A DNA stretch of 32,995 nucleotides. It comes from Candidatus Doudnabacteria bacterium (GTDB lineage: Bacteria; Patescibacteriota; Doudnabacteria; UBA920). A model generated the notes under the pieces. It made no database searches and was not told the DNA's origin. It was given only the letters and a program-made list of their open reading frames with translations. The stretch is from contig JAHFJI010000005.1 of NCBI GenBank assembly GCA_023245955.1, positions 1 through 32,995 on the forward strand. Direction: 5' to 3'. Position 1 is the stretch's first letter. Each line of letters starts with the position of its first letter. Positions 7,227-14,945 of the stretch are shown here, piece by piece. The position numbers and the translations under genes are program-made.

Positions 7227-7352
7227 AAGATACCAATATACGAATTTGTACTAATGATACCAATAGATGCTAATCTTATCAGGGAGAGTTACAGATAATT
7301 GATAGCATTAGTACTTGTTAGTGTCATTCACTCCATTTGTATATTGGTATCT
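7227..7352. repeat. palindromic intergenic element, copy 3
   Basis: The ends AGATACCAATATACGAATTT and GTATATTGGTATCT and the TACTAAT-type words match copies 1 and 2, but the central third (about 7270-7300, with CAGGGAGAGTTACAG) is unrelated. It starts 6 bp after the stop of the 128-residue gene, like the other copies. Arms conserved with a divergent loop suggest the palindrome, not the loop sequence, is what is maintained or mobilised. Confidence 0.78.
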
Positions 7353-7354
7353 GT

Positions 7355-7529
7355 TAGGACTTACGCGCTTGAATGAACTGACAGGAATTGCCCGTCTTTA
7401 AAACTTATGCCCCAAGGGGTTTGGCCAATTACTTCGTTATTTTCTTGCGGTTTGCCTCGCCGTAGTATAACTACGCCTTCGGCAAAGCCTCAGAAAATGC
7501 CTCGTACTTGACCAAACGCGTAAGTCCTA
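7355..7529. mobile_element. non-coding element with 13-bp terminal inverted repeats
   Basis: Perfect inverted ends TAGGACTTACGCG (7355-7367) and CGCGTAAGTCCTA (7517-7529) enclose 149 bp with no ORF. Inside, TTTGCC...CGTAGT and ACTACG...GGCAAA form a second hairpin. Such ends resemble those of DDE-type insertion sequences, so a MITE or an IS remnant is likely. It begins 2 bp after palindromic copy 3, as if inserted beside it. Together they explain the 416-bp gap before pnp. Confidence 0.65.
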
Positions 7530-7537
7530 TCTATATT
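7508..7537 (+). promoter_or_regulatory. candidate promoter of pnp
   Basis: TTGACC (7508-7513), 18 bp, TATATT (7532-7537). The -35 and most of the spacer lie inside the right end of the inverted-repeat element, so the insertion may have supplied the promoter. The leader to the pnp ATG is about 95 bases. Confidence 0.5.
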
Positions 7538-7636
7538 TAATCAAGTAATTGTTTTTTTCTGGTATGCAGATACCACGACAGGCTTCTGAAAGTCTTCGTA
7601 CATTTGCCTATCAGGACGAAACAAAAAAGGGAAACT

Positions 7637-9880
7637 ATGTTAGAAAAGAAAGTTATATCTTGCGATGTTGGTGGGCAGACTTTCAGTTTTGAAACAGGTC
7701 GCATGGCACGTCAGGCAGATTCGGCTGTGCTTGCACAAGTGGGCGATACTGTAGTTCTAGCTACTGTGGTGATGAGTGCTAAAGCTCGTGAAGGGATGAA
7801 TTATTTTCCTCTCTTGGTGGACTATGAGGAGCGTCTTTACGCTGCGGGCAAGATCAAAGGTAGCAGGTGGATTAAGCGTGAAGGTAGGGCTACAGACGAT
7901 GCTATATTGACTGGCCGGGTTATAGACCGAACTCTTAGGCCACTTTTTCGTGATGGCATGCGCAACGACGTGCAAGTAGTGGCTACTGTACTTTGTGTAG
8001 ATGGCCAGAATGATCCAGATATGCTTGCTGTAACGGCTAGTAGCATGGCTCTTATGCTATCTGGTATTCCTTATGATGGCCCAGTTTCTGCGGTTAGAGT
8101 AGGGAAGATAGATGGACAGTTTGTAGTTAACCCAACACATGAACAGCGCGAAAAGAGTTCTATGGACTTGGTAGTTTCTGGAACTGCAGAACACGTTATG
8201 ATGATAGAAGCTGGAGCCAAGCTTGTAAGCGAGGAAGACATTATTGGTGGTATAGAATTTGCTCAGGGGTTCCTCAAGACTTTGGCGCAGGTACAACATG
8301 ATTTTAAGTCCCAAGCAGGCAAGCCTGCACGTGAGGGTATATATGTCCTTCCAAATGAGCAAGTCATGGCCAAGGTAAAAGAACTCTTAACACCAGAGCA
8401 CATAGAACAAGCTGTTTACGTAAAAAGTAAAGAAGAACGTGAAGAACGCATAAACGCACTTATTAAGACCATCTTAGCAGATGTACAGGTAGCTTTCCCC
8501 GAAGGCTTAGAGAAGGTAAATATAGAGCGTGAGGTGAATGAGTGCATAGATAAAGTCTTAAAAAAGTATCAGCAAAAGCAAATACTGGAGCACGAACGTA
8601 GAGTGGATGGTAGAAACTTGAGCGAGACACGTGAAGTGACTTGCGAGGTGGGTGTGTTGCCTAGGACTCATGGAAGTGCTTTGTTTACTCGTGGTGAAAC
8701 TCAAGTACTCTCTGTAGTTACTCTTGGAAGTAAGAGTGATGAGCAAGTGTTAGATGGTATAGAAGACCCTGTGGATGGTAGTACTAAGCGGTATATCCAT
8801 CACTACAACATGCCGGGTTACTCCGTGGGTGAAGTATCACCACTTCGTGGTCCGGGACGCCGTGAGATAGGCCATGGCGCTTTGGCCGAAAAAGCTATAG
8901 AGGCTAGTGGTGTGCTACCAAAGCAGGAAGATTTTCCTTACACTATGAGACTGGTGAGTGAAGCTATTGCTAGTAATGGTTCTACTTCTATGGCTAGTAC
9001 TTGTGGATCGTGCTTAGCACTTATGGACGCAGGTGTACCTATTACCGACATGATTGGTGGGGTGGCTATGGGACTCGTAATGGACGAGAGTAATCCAAGC
9101 AACTTTAAAGTTTTGACCGACATCGCCGGTATTGAAGACTTTAATGGCCACATGGACTTTAAGGTAACGGGTAACGAGCAAGGTATAAGTGCCATGCAAA
9201 TGGATATTAAAGTTAAGGGTCTTACTCCAGAAATATTAGCCACTGCAATTATGCAGGCCAAGCCTGGACGCATGCACATCATTTCCAAAATGAAGGAAGC
9301 TTTGTCTGCCCCACGCAGTGAACTTTCCATGTATGCTCCACGCATTACCAGCTTCTTTATAAAGCCAGATAAGATCCGTGAGGTTATTGGTACTGGTGGA
9401 AAGGTGATCAATGCTATTATCGCGGAAACTGGAGTAAAGATAGATATAGAAGACTCTGGTCAAGTGATGGTGGTGTCTACAGACGCAGAAGCAGCCAAGA
9501 GAGCTGTAGCTTGGATACAAAATATAGTAAAAGAAGTAGAACCTGGTGAAGTCTATGAAGGTAAGGTTACTAGACTTATGGACTTTGGCGTCTTTGTGGA
9601 AGTCTTGCCCGGCAAGGAAGGGCTGGTGCACATTTCTCAGTTGGCCAACTACCGCGTAAACCGCGTGGAAGACGTGGTCAACGTAGGGGATACACTTAAG
9701 GTGCAAGTGAGTGAGATAGACGACCAAGGCCGCATGAACTTAACCCACAAGCCCTTTGCCCCAGCCCCAACTCCAGAGCAATTGGCCGCATCTGGTAATG
9801 CTGGCGACCGAGACGCTCGTCCGCTGCGTCGTCCATTTAATGGTGGCGGACGTGGTGGTGATAGACACGGACATAGGTAG
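7637..9880 (+). CDS. pnp: polyribonucleotide nucleotidyltransferase (PNPase)
   Basis: A 747-residue phosphorolytic 3'-5' exoribonuclease that degrades mRNA and can also add tails. Two RNase PH domains (about 10-230 and 320-545) flank the helical linker. A KH domain follows (FFIKPDKIREVIGTGGKV, about 572-589), then an S1 domain (GEVYEGKVTRLMDFGVFVEV, about 635-654). A glycine- and arginine-rich tail ends in GGDRHGHR. The ATG at 7637, with AAGGGA upstream, is preferred over a TTG 11 codons earlier. The KH loop reads GTGG where GPGG is usual. The length is slightly above the ~710 of E. coli because of the tail. Confidence 0.96.
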   Translation: MLEKKVISCDVGGQTFSFETGRMARQADSAVLAQVGDTVVLATVVMSAKAREGMNYFPLLVDYEERLYAAGKIKGSRWIKREGRATDDAILTGRVIDRTLRPLFRDGMRNDVQVVATVLCVDGQNDPDMLAVTASSMALMLSGIPYDGPVSAVRVGKIDGQFVVNPTHEQREKSSMDLVVSGTAEHVMMIEAGAKLVSEEDIIGGIEFAQGFLKTLAQVQHDFKSQAGKPAREGIYVLPNEQVMAKVKELLTPEHIEQAVYVKSKEEREERINALIKTILADVQVAFPEGLEKVNIEREVNECIDKVLKKYQQKQILEHERRVDGRNLSETREVTCEVGVLPRTHGSALFTRGETQVLSVVTLGSKSDEQVLDGIEDPVDGSTKRYIHHYNMPGYSVGEVSPLRGPGRREIGHGALAEKAIEASGVLPKQEDFPYTMRLVSEAIASNGSTSMASTCGSCLALMDAGVPITDMIGGVAMGLVMDESNPSNFKVLTDIAGIEDFNGHMDFKVTGNEQGISAMQMDIKVKGLTPEILATAIMQAKPGRMHIISKMKEALSAPRSELSMYAPRITSFFIKPDKIREVIGTGGKVINAIIAETGVKIDIEDSGQVMVVSTDAEAAKRAVAWIQNIVKEVEPGEVYEGKVTRLMDFGVFVEVLPGKEGLVHISQLANYRVNRVEDVVNVGDTLKVQVSEIDDQGRMNLTHKPFAPAPTPEQLAASGNAGDRDARPLRRPFNGGGRGGDRHGHR

Positions 9881-9900
9881 TGTAATTTGTTTTTTAAACT

Positions 9901-9932
9901 CTTACGTCCATACGTTCCCGTATGGACGTAAG
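9901..9932. terminator. strong hairpin between pnp and tgt
   Basis: CTTACGTCCATACG and its perfect complement form a 14-bp stem around TTCC. It is followed by TTGTTAG rather than a clean T-run and ends only 8 bp before the tgt ATG. It may terminate pnp, protect its 3' end or limit tgt translation. Confidence 0.55.
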
Positions 9933-9940
9933 TTGTTAGC

Positions 9941-11098
9941 ATGGACTATTTTGAGATAACAAAAAAAGTTGAGGGCTCTCGGGCTAGGGCTGGAGTAATT
10001 CATACAGCGCATGGGGACGTGCAAACGCCCCAGTTTTTACCTATAGGCACAAAGGGGACAGTGAAGACGGTTACCAGTGAAGAGCTCAAGTTTTGGGGTG
10101 CGACTATGGTGTTGGCAAATACCTACCACTTGTGGCAGAGACCAGGTGATGGGCTTATATACAAAGCCGGTGGGTTACATAAGTTTATGAACTGGAAAGG
10201 GCCTATTTTTACTGACTCGGGTGGTTTTCAGGTGTACAGTTTGGCTAAAATGAGAAAGGTTATGGAAGTGGGCGTACTGTTCCAGTTCGATATGGACGGT
10301 AAGCACGAAGTCTTAAGCCCTGAGAAGTCTGTAGATATACAAGCCAACCTGGGCAGCGACATTTGTTTAATACTCGACGACTTTCCCGGGTACCCGTTTG
10401 ACCATGCGCGTTCGAGTGAGTCCATCGCGCTCACTCGGCGGTGGGCAGAACGGGCGATGGCTGAATATAAAAAAATAATTATTGACGGTGACCCGGTAAA
10501 CCCCGGACAAAAGCTGTGGGGTATAGTGCAAGGCGCGAACTTCCCAGACTTGCGTAAGCAGTCCGCCCAAGATATGGCTGAGCTTGGTTTTGAAGGATTT
10601 GCCATAGGCGGCGTAGCGGTGGGCGAGCCGCATGAAGAAATGATGAAGGCTGTAGACTTTGCGGTACCATACCTGCCGGAAAATACTCCTAAGCACTTGC
10701 TGGGTGTGGGTACGCCGTTTGATATTATTCAAGGCGTCGCTCGCGGGTGCGACACGTTTGACTGTGTGATTCCGACTCGTGAAGCGCGGCATGGTAGATT
10801 GTATGTAGCAAAGCGGAATGAAACTGGTGAAGAAGGTTACGAAACTATAGATATACGCTTAGAAAAGCACAAAGAAGACTTTACGCCCATAGACCCGACG
10901 TGTAACTGTTACGCGTGCTTACACCATACTCGTGCCTACGTGCGCCACCTGTTTGCCACTGGTGAACATTTAGGCGAGCGCCTGGCCACAATGCACAACT
11001 TGCGCTTCTATCTGAACTTTATGGAGCGTATTCGCACCGCCATTCAGTACGACTACTTTGATAAAATGCTGGCAGAGTTTAGAGACTATACTAAGTAG
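9941..11098 (+). CDS. tgt: queuine/preQ1 tRNA-guanine transglycosylase
   Basis: A 385-residue enzyme that exchanges guanine 34 for preQ1 or queuine in GUN-anticodon tRNAs. Family motifs are present: HGDVQTPQFLPIGTKGTVK near 24-42, LANTYHLWQRPG near 58-69, the catalytic aspartate D92 in FTDSGGFQVYS, GGVAVGEP near 228 and the nucleophile region FDCVIPTREARHG. The zinc site CNCYAC is followed by a histidine 26 residues later (TMHN). Length is normal. No queuosine biosynthesis gene is in the window, so the base could be salvaged or made elsewhere. The start has no Shine-Dalgarno and lies just after the hairpin at 9901-9932. Confidence 0.95.
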   Translation: MDYFEITKKVEGSRARAGVIHTAHGDVQTPQFLPIGTKGTVKTVTSEELKFWGATMVLANTYHLWQRPGDGLIYKAGGLHKFMNWKGPIFTDSGGFQVYSLAKMRKVMEVGVLFQFDMDGKHEVLSPEKSVDIQANLGSDICLILDDFPGYPFDHARSSESIALTRRWAERAMAEYKKIIIDGDPVNPGQKLWGIVQGANFPDLRKQSAQDMAELGFEGFAIGGVAVGEPHEEMMKAVDFAVPYLPENTPKHLLGVGTPFDIIQGVARGCDTFDCVIPTREARHGRLYVAKRNETGEEGYETIDIRLEKHKEDFTPIDPTCNCYACLHHTRAYVRHLFATGEHLGERLATMHNLRFYLNFMERIRTAIQYDYFDKMLAEFRDYTK

Positions 11099-11127
11099 AT
11101 GCATGTAGCGAGTAGATTTTTTGTGTC

Positions 11128-11156
11128 TTGGCAAAGTGGTGTGGAGGTGCTATGGT
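11128..11156 (+). promoter_or_regulatory. promoter of the SPFH protein gene
   Basis: TTGGCA (11128-11133), 17 bp, TATGGT (11151-11156), in the 93-bp gap after tgt. It predicts a leader of about 30 bases. Confidence 0.5.
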
Positions 11157-11191
11157 GAGGGCGTGGAGGTAATTTTTAATTTATAAACTAC

Positions 11192-12160
11192 ATGAATGGT
11201 ATTATTGCTTTAGCAGTTCTTTTTTTGCTTTTTAGCATTATCCAGCGGGTTATCCGCATGGTTAAAAACCAGGCTAACGGCCCGCGCGTGGTGGACTCTG
11301 GTAGCACAGGGCAAGTAACAAACAAATTTATGCAAAACATCAAGCAACGAGCGGGGTTAGTAGTAGCGGCAGTTATTGTGCTTATTTTACTTATTAACAG
11401 TTTTGTGGTTATTGGTACCGGGGAAGTTGCTGTTACTAGCTTGTTTGGGAAAGTATCAGACAACGCGCTTTTAAGTGGTTTACATGCCGTAAACCCGCTA
11501 GTGAACGTGTACCGGTTTGACGCCAAAACTCAAAACTACACCATGTCAGCCGTAAGAGACGAGGGCAATAAGATAGGCGATGACGCAATTAGAGTTTTAT
11601 CAACCGACGGTTTGGAAATAGCGCTCGACGTAACCGTACTTTATAGAATTAAAACAGATCAGGCTCCAAATATTTTGCAAAAAGTGGGTTCAAACTACCA
11701 AGATACTATTGTCAGGCCTATTGTCCGCACCAAGATTCGCGACGCGGCAGTGTACTATCAGGCTATAGACTTGTACTCTGCTAAGCGTGATGAGTTCCAA
11801 AACAGGGTTTTTAAAAGCATAGAGAGTGACTTTACGGACAGGGGCCTGGTTTTAGAACAACTCTTGGTGCGCAATATAGACCTTCCCGCGTCGGTGAAAA
11901 CAGTTATTGAAAGTAAAATAAATGCCGAGCAAGAGTCGCAGCGGTTTGACTTCGTCCTACAAAAAGAAAAGAAAGAAGCAGATCGCAAAAGGATTGAAGC
12001 GGAAGGTCAGCGCGACGCGCAGACCATTATTAACCAGAGTTTGACTGACAAGTTCCTTTACTACCAATACATAAACCAGCTCAAAGACCGCGTAGGAACC
12101 ATCTACGTTCCAACCAACCCTTCCACCGGCCTCCCGCAGTTTAAGGACTTAGGGAAGTAG
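11192..12160 (+). CDS. SPFH/prohibitin-domain membrane protein
   Basis: A 322-residue protein of the stomatin/prohibitin/HflC superfamily, which forms large membrane-associated rings and can modulate proteases such as FtsH. A hydrophobic N-terminus (about 3-20) and a second membrane segment (about 54-73, GLVVAAVIVLILLINSFVVI) are followed by the SPFH domain (GEVAVTSLFGKV... to about 240). Then comes a charged coiled-coil stretch (KEKKEADRKRIEAEGQRDA). The repeated LSTDGLEIALDVTVLYRI region is typical of prohibitins. No FtsH or NfeD partner is in view. The extra N-terminal helix makes the topology unusual for HflC. Confidence 0.88.
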   Translation: MNGIIALAVLFLLFSIIQRVIRMVKNQANGPRVVDSGSTGQVTNKFMQNIKQRAGLVVAAVIVLILLINSFVVIGTGEVAVTSLFGKVSDNALLSGLHAVNPLVNVYRFDAKTQNYTMSAVRDEGNKIGDDAIRVLSTDGLEIALDVTVLYRIKTDQAPNILQKVGSNYQDTIVRPIVRTKIRDAAVYYQAIDLYSAKRDEFQNRVFKSIESDFTDRGLVLEQLLVRNIDLPASVKTVIESKINAEQESQRFDFVLQKEKKEADRKRIEAEGQRDAQTIINQSLTDKFLYYQYINQLKDRVGTIYVPTNPSTGLPQFKDLGK

Positions 12161-12164
12161 AATA

Positions 12165-12209
12165 TGTCAAAGACTCCCTTTGCCACCCTGGCAAAGGGAG
12201 TCTTTGACA
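12165..12209. terminator. 45-base perfect palindrome after the SPFH gene
   Basis: Two 21-base arms, beginning TGTCAAAGACTCCC and ending GGGAGTCTTTGACA, pair perfectly around CCC. It begins 4 bp after the SPFH stop and has no T-run, so termination would have to be T-independent. Otherwise it protects an mRNA 3' end or is a repeat. The last six bases, TTGACA, double as the -35 of the glyS promoter. Confidence 0.65.
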
Positions 12210-12233
12210 GTCGGACGTATGGGCGAGTATAAT
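12204..12233 (+). promoter_or_regulatory. consensus promoter of the T-box-glyS unit
   Basis: Perfect TTGACA (12204-12209) and perfect TATAAT (12228-12233) are separated by 18 bp. Transcription would begin near 12240, at the start of the T-box leader. It is the best promoter match in the window. Confidence 0.85.
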
Positions 12234-12238
12234 TACAG

Positions 12239-12385
12239 TAGCTATGAAGGCGGTGGCGCGCTGGAGCTATAAGTGAATAAAGATGTCTTGTCCGCCAATT
12301 GGTGGATGGGAAATTAGGGTGGAACCGCGGGGTTAAAAACTCGTCCCTAAATGCAAATTTTTGTATTTAGAGATGAGTTTTTTTG
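12239..12385 (+). promoter_or_regulatory. T-box riboswitch (glycine), transcriptional
   Basis: The T-box core AGGGTGGAACCGCGG lies at 12316-12330. Its TGGA would pair with the UCCA end of uncharged tRNA, and discriminator U fits tRNA-Gly, matching the glyS gene downstream. A hairpin TCCGCC/GGTGGA (about 12291-12306) resembles stem III. A terminator follows: AACTC (12338-12343 region) and CTAAAT pair with ATTTAG and GAGTT, then a T7 run (12378-12384). Stem I is very short: TAGCT (12239-12243) and AGCTA (12265-12269) enclose GGC- and GGT-type glycine codons. The exact specifier cannot be fixed by eye. High uncharged tRNA-Gly should allow read-through. Confidence 0.85.
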
Positions 12386-12396
12386 TTGCATCCCTA

Positions 12397-12500
12397 TGTC
12401 ATTCCCGCGTAGGCGGGAATCTAGGCTCGCATACCAGCGAGCACGATAATTAGTATCGGCTGGTGGCCGACCATGGATTCCCGCCTACGCGGGAATGACA
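12397..12500. repeat. palindromic repeat with TGTCATTCCCG ends, copy before glyS
   Basis: A 104-bp element with 24-bp perfect inverted ends starting TGTCATTCCCGCGTAGGCGG and ending with its complement. It lies in the 5' leader of glyS, between the T-box terminator and the ATG. Its ends match those of the element inside tatD at 26593-26694. Related TGTCATTC palindromes are widely dispersed in bacterial genomes. Nothing else is seen in the leader apart from a TATAAT-like word at 12526-12531. Confidence 0.85.
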
Positions 12501-12539
12501 ACAAATACTATTACAGAAATTAAGCTATAATAAACGCAT

Positions 12540-13868
12540 ATGGAACAAAAGGATTTGATGGAAAAAATTGTATCGCTTTGCAAGCGTCGGGGGTTTGTGT
12601 TTCCGGGGAGTGAGATATATGGCGGCATGGCCAACTCTTGGGACTATGGTTCCTTGGGGGTGGAGCTGAAAAATAACATTAAGCAACTCTGGTGGAAGCG
12701 GTTTGTGCAGCAGCGGGATGATGTTGTTGGTTTGGACGCCGCGCTTATTATGAACCCAAAAGTCTGGGAAGCTAGTGGCCACTTGGCGACTTTTACCGAC
12801 CCATTAGTAGAGTGTAATAAGTGTCATGCGCGGTTTCGTGAAGACCAAATAAACACTTCCGCTCCATGCGAGAGTTGTAAATCCAAGGACGGTTTTAGTG
12901 AGCCAAAAATGTTTAACCTAATGTTTAAAACATTCATTGGTCCATCCGAAGACCAAACTAGTATTGCTTACTTCCGTCCAGAAACCGCACAGGCTATGTT
13001 TGTGCAGTTCAAAAATGTGTTAGACACAACGCGCAAAAAGTTACCATTTGGCATTGCGCAAGTTGGTAAGGCATTTCGTAATGAAATTACTCCGGGGAAT
13101 TTTGTGTTTCGCACCCGTGAGTTTGAGCAAATGGAAATAGAATATTTCTTTGCGCCTCCTAAAGATGATGAAGAGTGGAACGCGCAGTTCGAACTGTGGA
13201 AACAGGCGATGATAGATTGGATGAAGAACGATTTGAAATTTGATATGTCTCATGTACACGAGTTAGAGGTTGCCAAAGAAGACCTAGCACACTATAGCAA
13301 ACGGACTATAGACTTTGAGTATGAGTTTCCGTTTGGAAAAAAAGAGCTATACGGTTTGGCCTATAGAACTGACTTTGATTTATCGAACCATGAAAAGGCG
13401 AGCGGTCAAGAGCTAAAGTACACAGACCCGGAAACAAACGAAAAATTTGTACCCCATGTTATAGAGCCTACGTGGGGTGTCGACCGTACTATATTGGCTG
13501 TGCTTTGCGAGCACTATCGTGAAGAAGGCGAAGAAGAGAAGAAGCGGGTCTACCTTAAGCTACCACCTCGGCTTGCGCCATACAAAGTTGCTGTATTTCC
13601 ACTTTTGAAAAATAAGCCAGAATTAGTAGAAAAAGCACGGGCGATATACAATGAACTTAAGGAACACCACATGGTTGCCTGGGACGACCGGGGTAATGTG
13701 GGCAAGCGGTACTACAGCCAAGACGAAGTTGGTACTCCGTTTTGCATAACCGTAGACTTTGATACACTAGAGAATGATACAGTTACGGTTCGAGATAGGG
13801 ACACTGCGGAACAAGAGCGGATTGCTACCGCCGATCTTGTGAGTTATTTTGCAAACAAGCTTTCATAG
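12540..13868 (+). CDS. glyS: glycyl-tRNA synthetase, dimeric alpha2 type
   Basis: A 442-residue class II synthetase that attaches glycine to tRNA-Gly. The N-terminus (RRGFVFPGSEIYGGMANSWD, about 17-36) and the motif 2 region (FRNEITPGNFVFRTREFEQ, about 179-197) are typical of the single-chain homodimeric enzyme, not the alpha2beta2 form. A cysteine-rich insert (ECNKC and CESC, about 91-121) could bind zinc. The motif 3 region near 315-330 (IEPTWGVDRTILAVL) and a C-terminal anticodon-binding domain (LAPYKVAVFPLL onward) complete it. It is controlled by the upstream T-box. The ATG follows a TATAAT-like word by 8 bp without a recognisable -35. Confidence 0.95.
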   Translation: MEQKDLMEKIVSLCKRRGFVFPGSEIYGGMANSWDYGSLGVELKNNIKQLWWKRFVQQRDDVVGLDAALIMNPKVWEASGHLATFTDPLVECNKCHARFREDQINTSAPCESCKSKDGFSEPKMFNLMFKTFIGPSEDQTSIAYFRPETAQAMFVQFKNVLDTTRKKLPFGIAQVGKAFRNEITPGNFVFRTREFEQMEIEYFFAPPKDDEEWNAQFELWKQAMIDWMKNDLKFDMSHVHELEVAKEDLAHYSKRTIDFEYEFPFGKKELYGLAYRTDFDLSNHEKASGQELKYTDPETNEKFVPHVIEPTWGVDRTILAVLCEHYREEGEEEKKRVYLKLPPRLAPYKVAVFPLLKNKPELVEKARAIYNELKEHHMVAWDDRGNVGKRYYSQDEVGTPFCITVDFDTLENDTVTVRDRDTAEQERIATADLVSYFANKLS

Positions 13869-13902
13869 CTAACCAACATGGATGCTTATAGCTGCGCCAG
13901 GG

Positions 13903-13931
13903 TTGTCTGTATACCTTGAAAGTCGTATTAA
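13903..13931 (+). promoter_or_regulatory. weak promoter candidate after glyS
   Basis: TTGTCT (13903-13908), 17 bp, TATTAA (13926-13931) in the 85-bp gap before the 289-residue gene. The hexamers are imperfect, so read-through from glyS is an alternative. Confidence 0.3.
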
Positions 13932-13953
13932 ATAATATTTAATAGTTATATAT

Positions 13954-14823
13954 ATGGAACAAAAATTCGATTATGCAACCCGACCTGACCACGAGATACA
14001 CTCTGAACATCTTGTACATGACCTGGAGGTTATGAACAGGACTGTCGCAGGCTGGGAAAGTAGAAACCGGTTGGAAACAGAGCGCGCAGTCCATGAAGGT
14101 GGGCGTGTAGTAATTTGGGATACTCGCCTTACGCGACCTGCTGATGAAGCACTCGCTGACAGCCTCGCTGTTGCGGGGTCTGCCGTGAATCATGCAGCTT
14201 CGAGTGTTATGGCTTATGCTGCTAGCCCCACTGAGGATAATATGTCTATACAGGCAATTGTTCGACGCGTACCGGAAGAACGCATGGAGATTGGTGACGC
14301 CGATTTGACCTCGCTACCTGACTATACACAACAACTAGGGAACCCGCAGTCTTTAGTGGTAGCGCGAGTACGTAAGGCTCACGAGCAGCCATTAGAGGGA
14401 GAACATGTCGCCTATAATATTACTGTAACAACTACGGGTCAGACAAGTGTGTTTATCCGATTGGGTAATGATGATTGGCGAAGGGTCTCCATACCTAACA
14501 CGAAGACCGAACTGCGGGTAGATGGTCGGGTTCTTGGCGCGCCTAAACATAGTCCGGAAGACCCGAAGTTAAATGGCGCTGCAAGCGTGCGTATTCACCA
14601 TGATGGTCAAGAAATTCTGTTGGTTCGTGTCGTAGCTTCAGAAAACATTACAGCTGCCGATCTGGCGGCCACTGGCCTGGTAGAGACAGCAAATGGACTG
14701 GGTGTCCTCACTGGCCCCCAAGTCCTTGCTCGGTATGGACTCGAGACCGGCAGTGTGGCAGGGATGCCGGCGGTTATGGATATGCAAGTTGGCCCGCCAC
14801 TTTTCTTACCGGAAGATTTATAA
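13954..14823 (+). CDS. unknown soluble protein, 289 residues
   Basis: The acidic, histidine-rich N-terminus (about 1-60) precedes an alanine-rich helical part. A predicted beta-rich region follows near 145-220 (VAYNITVTTTGQTSVFIRLG), then an alanine- and glycine-rich C-terminus. No signal peptide, membrane helix, cysteine or catalytic motif is evident. It has a short gap to glyS and is followed by another unknown gene on the same strand. Domain order does not match a family I know, so no function is offered. Confidence 0.65.
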   Translation: MEQKFDYATRPDHEIHSEHLVHDLEVMNRTVAGWESRNRLETERAVHEGGRVVIWDTRLTRPADEALADSLAVAGSAVNHAASSVMAYAASPTEDNMSIQAIVRRVPEERMEIGDADLTSLPDYTQQLGNPQSLVVARVRKAHEQPLEGEHVAYNITVTTTGQTSVFIRLGNDDWRRVSIPNTKTELRVDGRVLGAPKHSPEDPKLNGAASVRIHHDGQEILLVRVVASENITAADLAATGLVETANGLGVLTGPQVLARYGLETGSVAGMPAVMDMQVGPPLFLPEDL

Positions 14824-14945
14824 TTTTTTTATATCCATAGATGAAATATGCTAAACAGGTTTGACAGAAATAATTAGCTGTTGCTGCTGTTTTATAGTCC
14901 ACACGGAAAGCTTGATAAGAAGATACTAGTTAGGTCGTCATATAT

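Noticed and set aside
7227-7529. A CRISPR array or integron in the repeat-rich gap before pnp
   Set aside because: The repeats are inverted ends of two elements, not regularly spaced direct repeats, and no cas or integrase gene of that type is adjacent.
9236-9727. Long open frame of about 163 codons on the minus strand inside pnp
   Set aside because: It lies fully antisense to strongly conserved PNPase domains and has no recognisable motif or start signal. It reflects codon bias of pnp.
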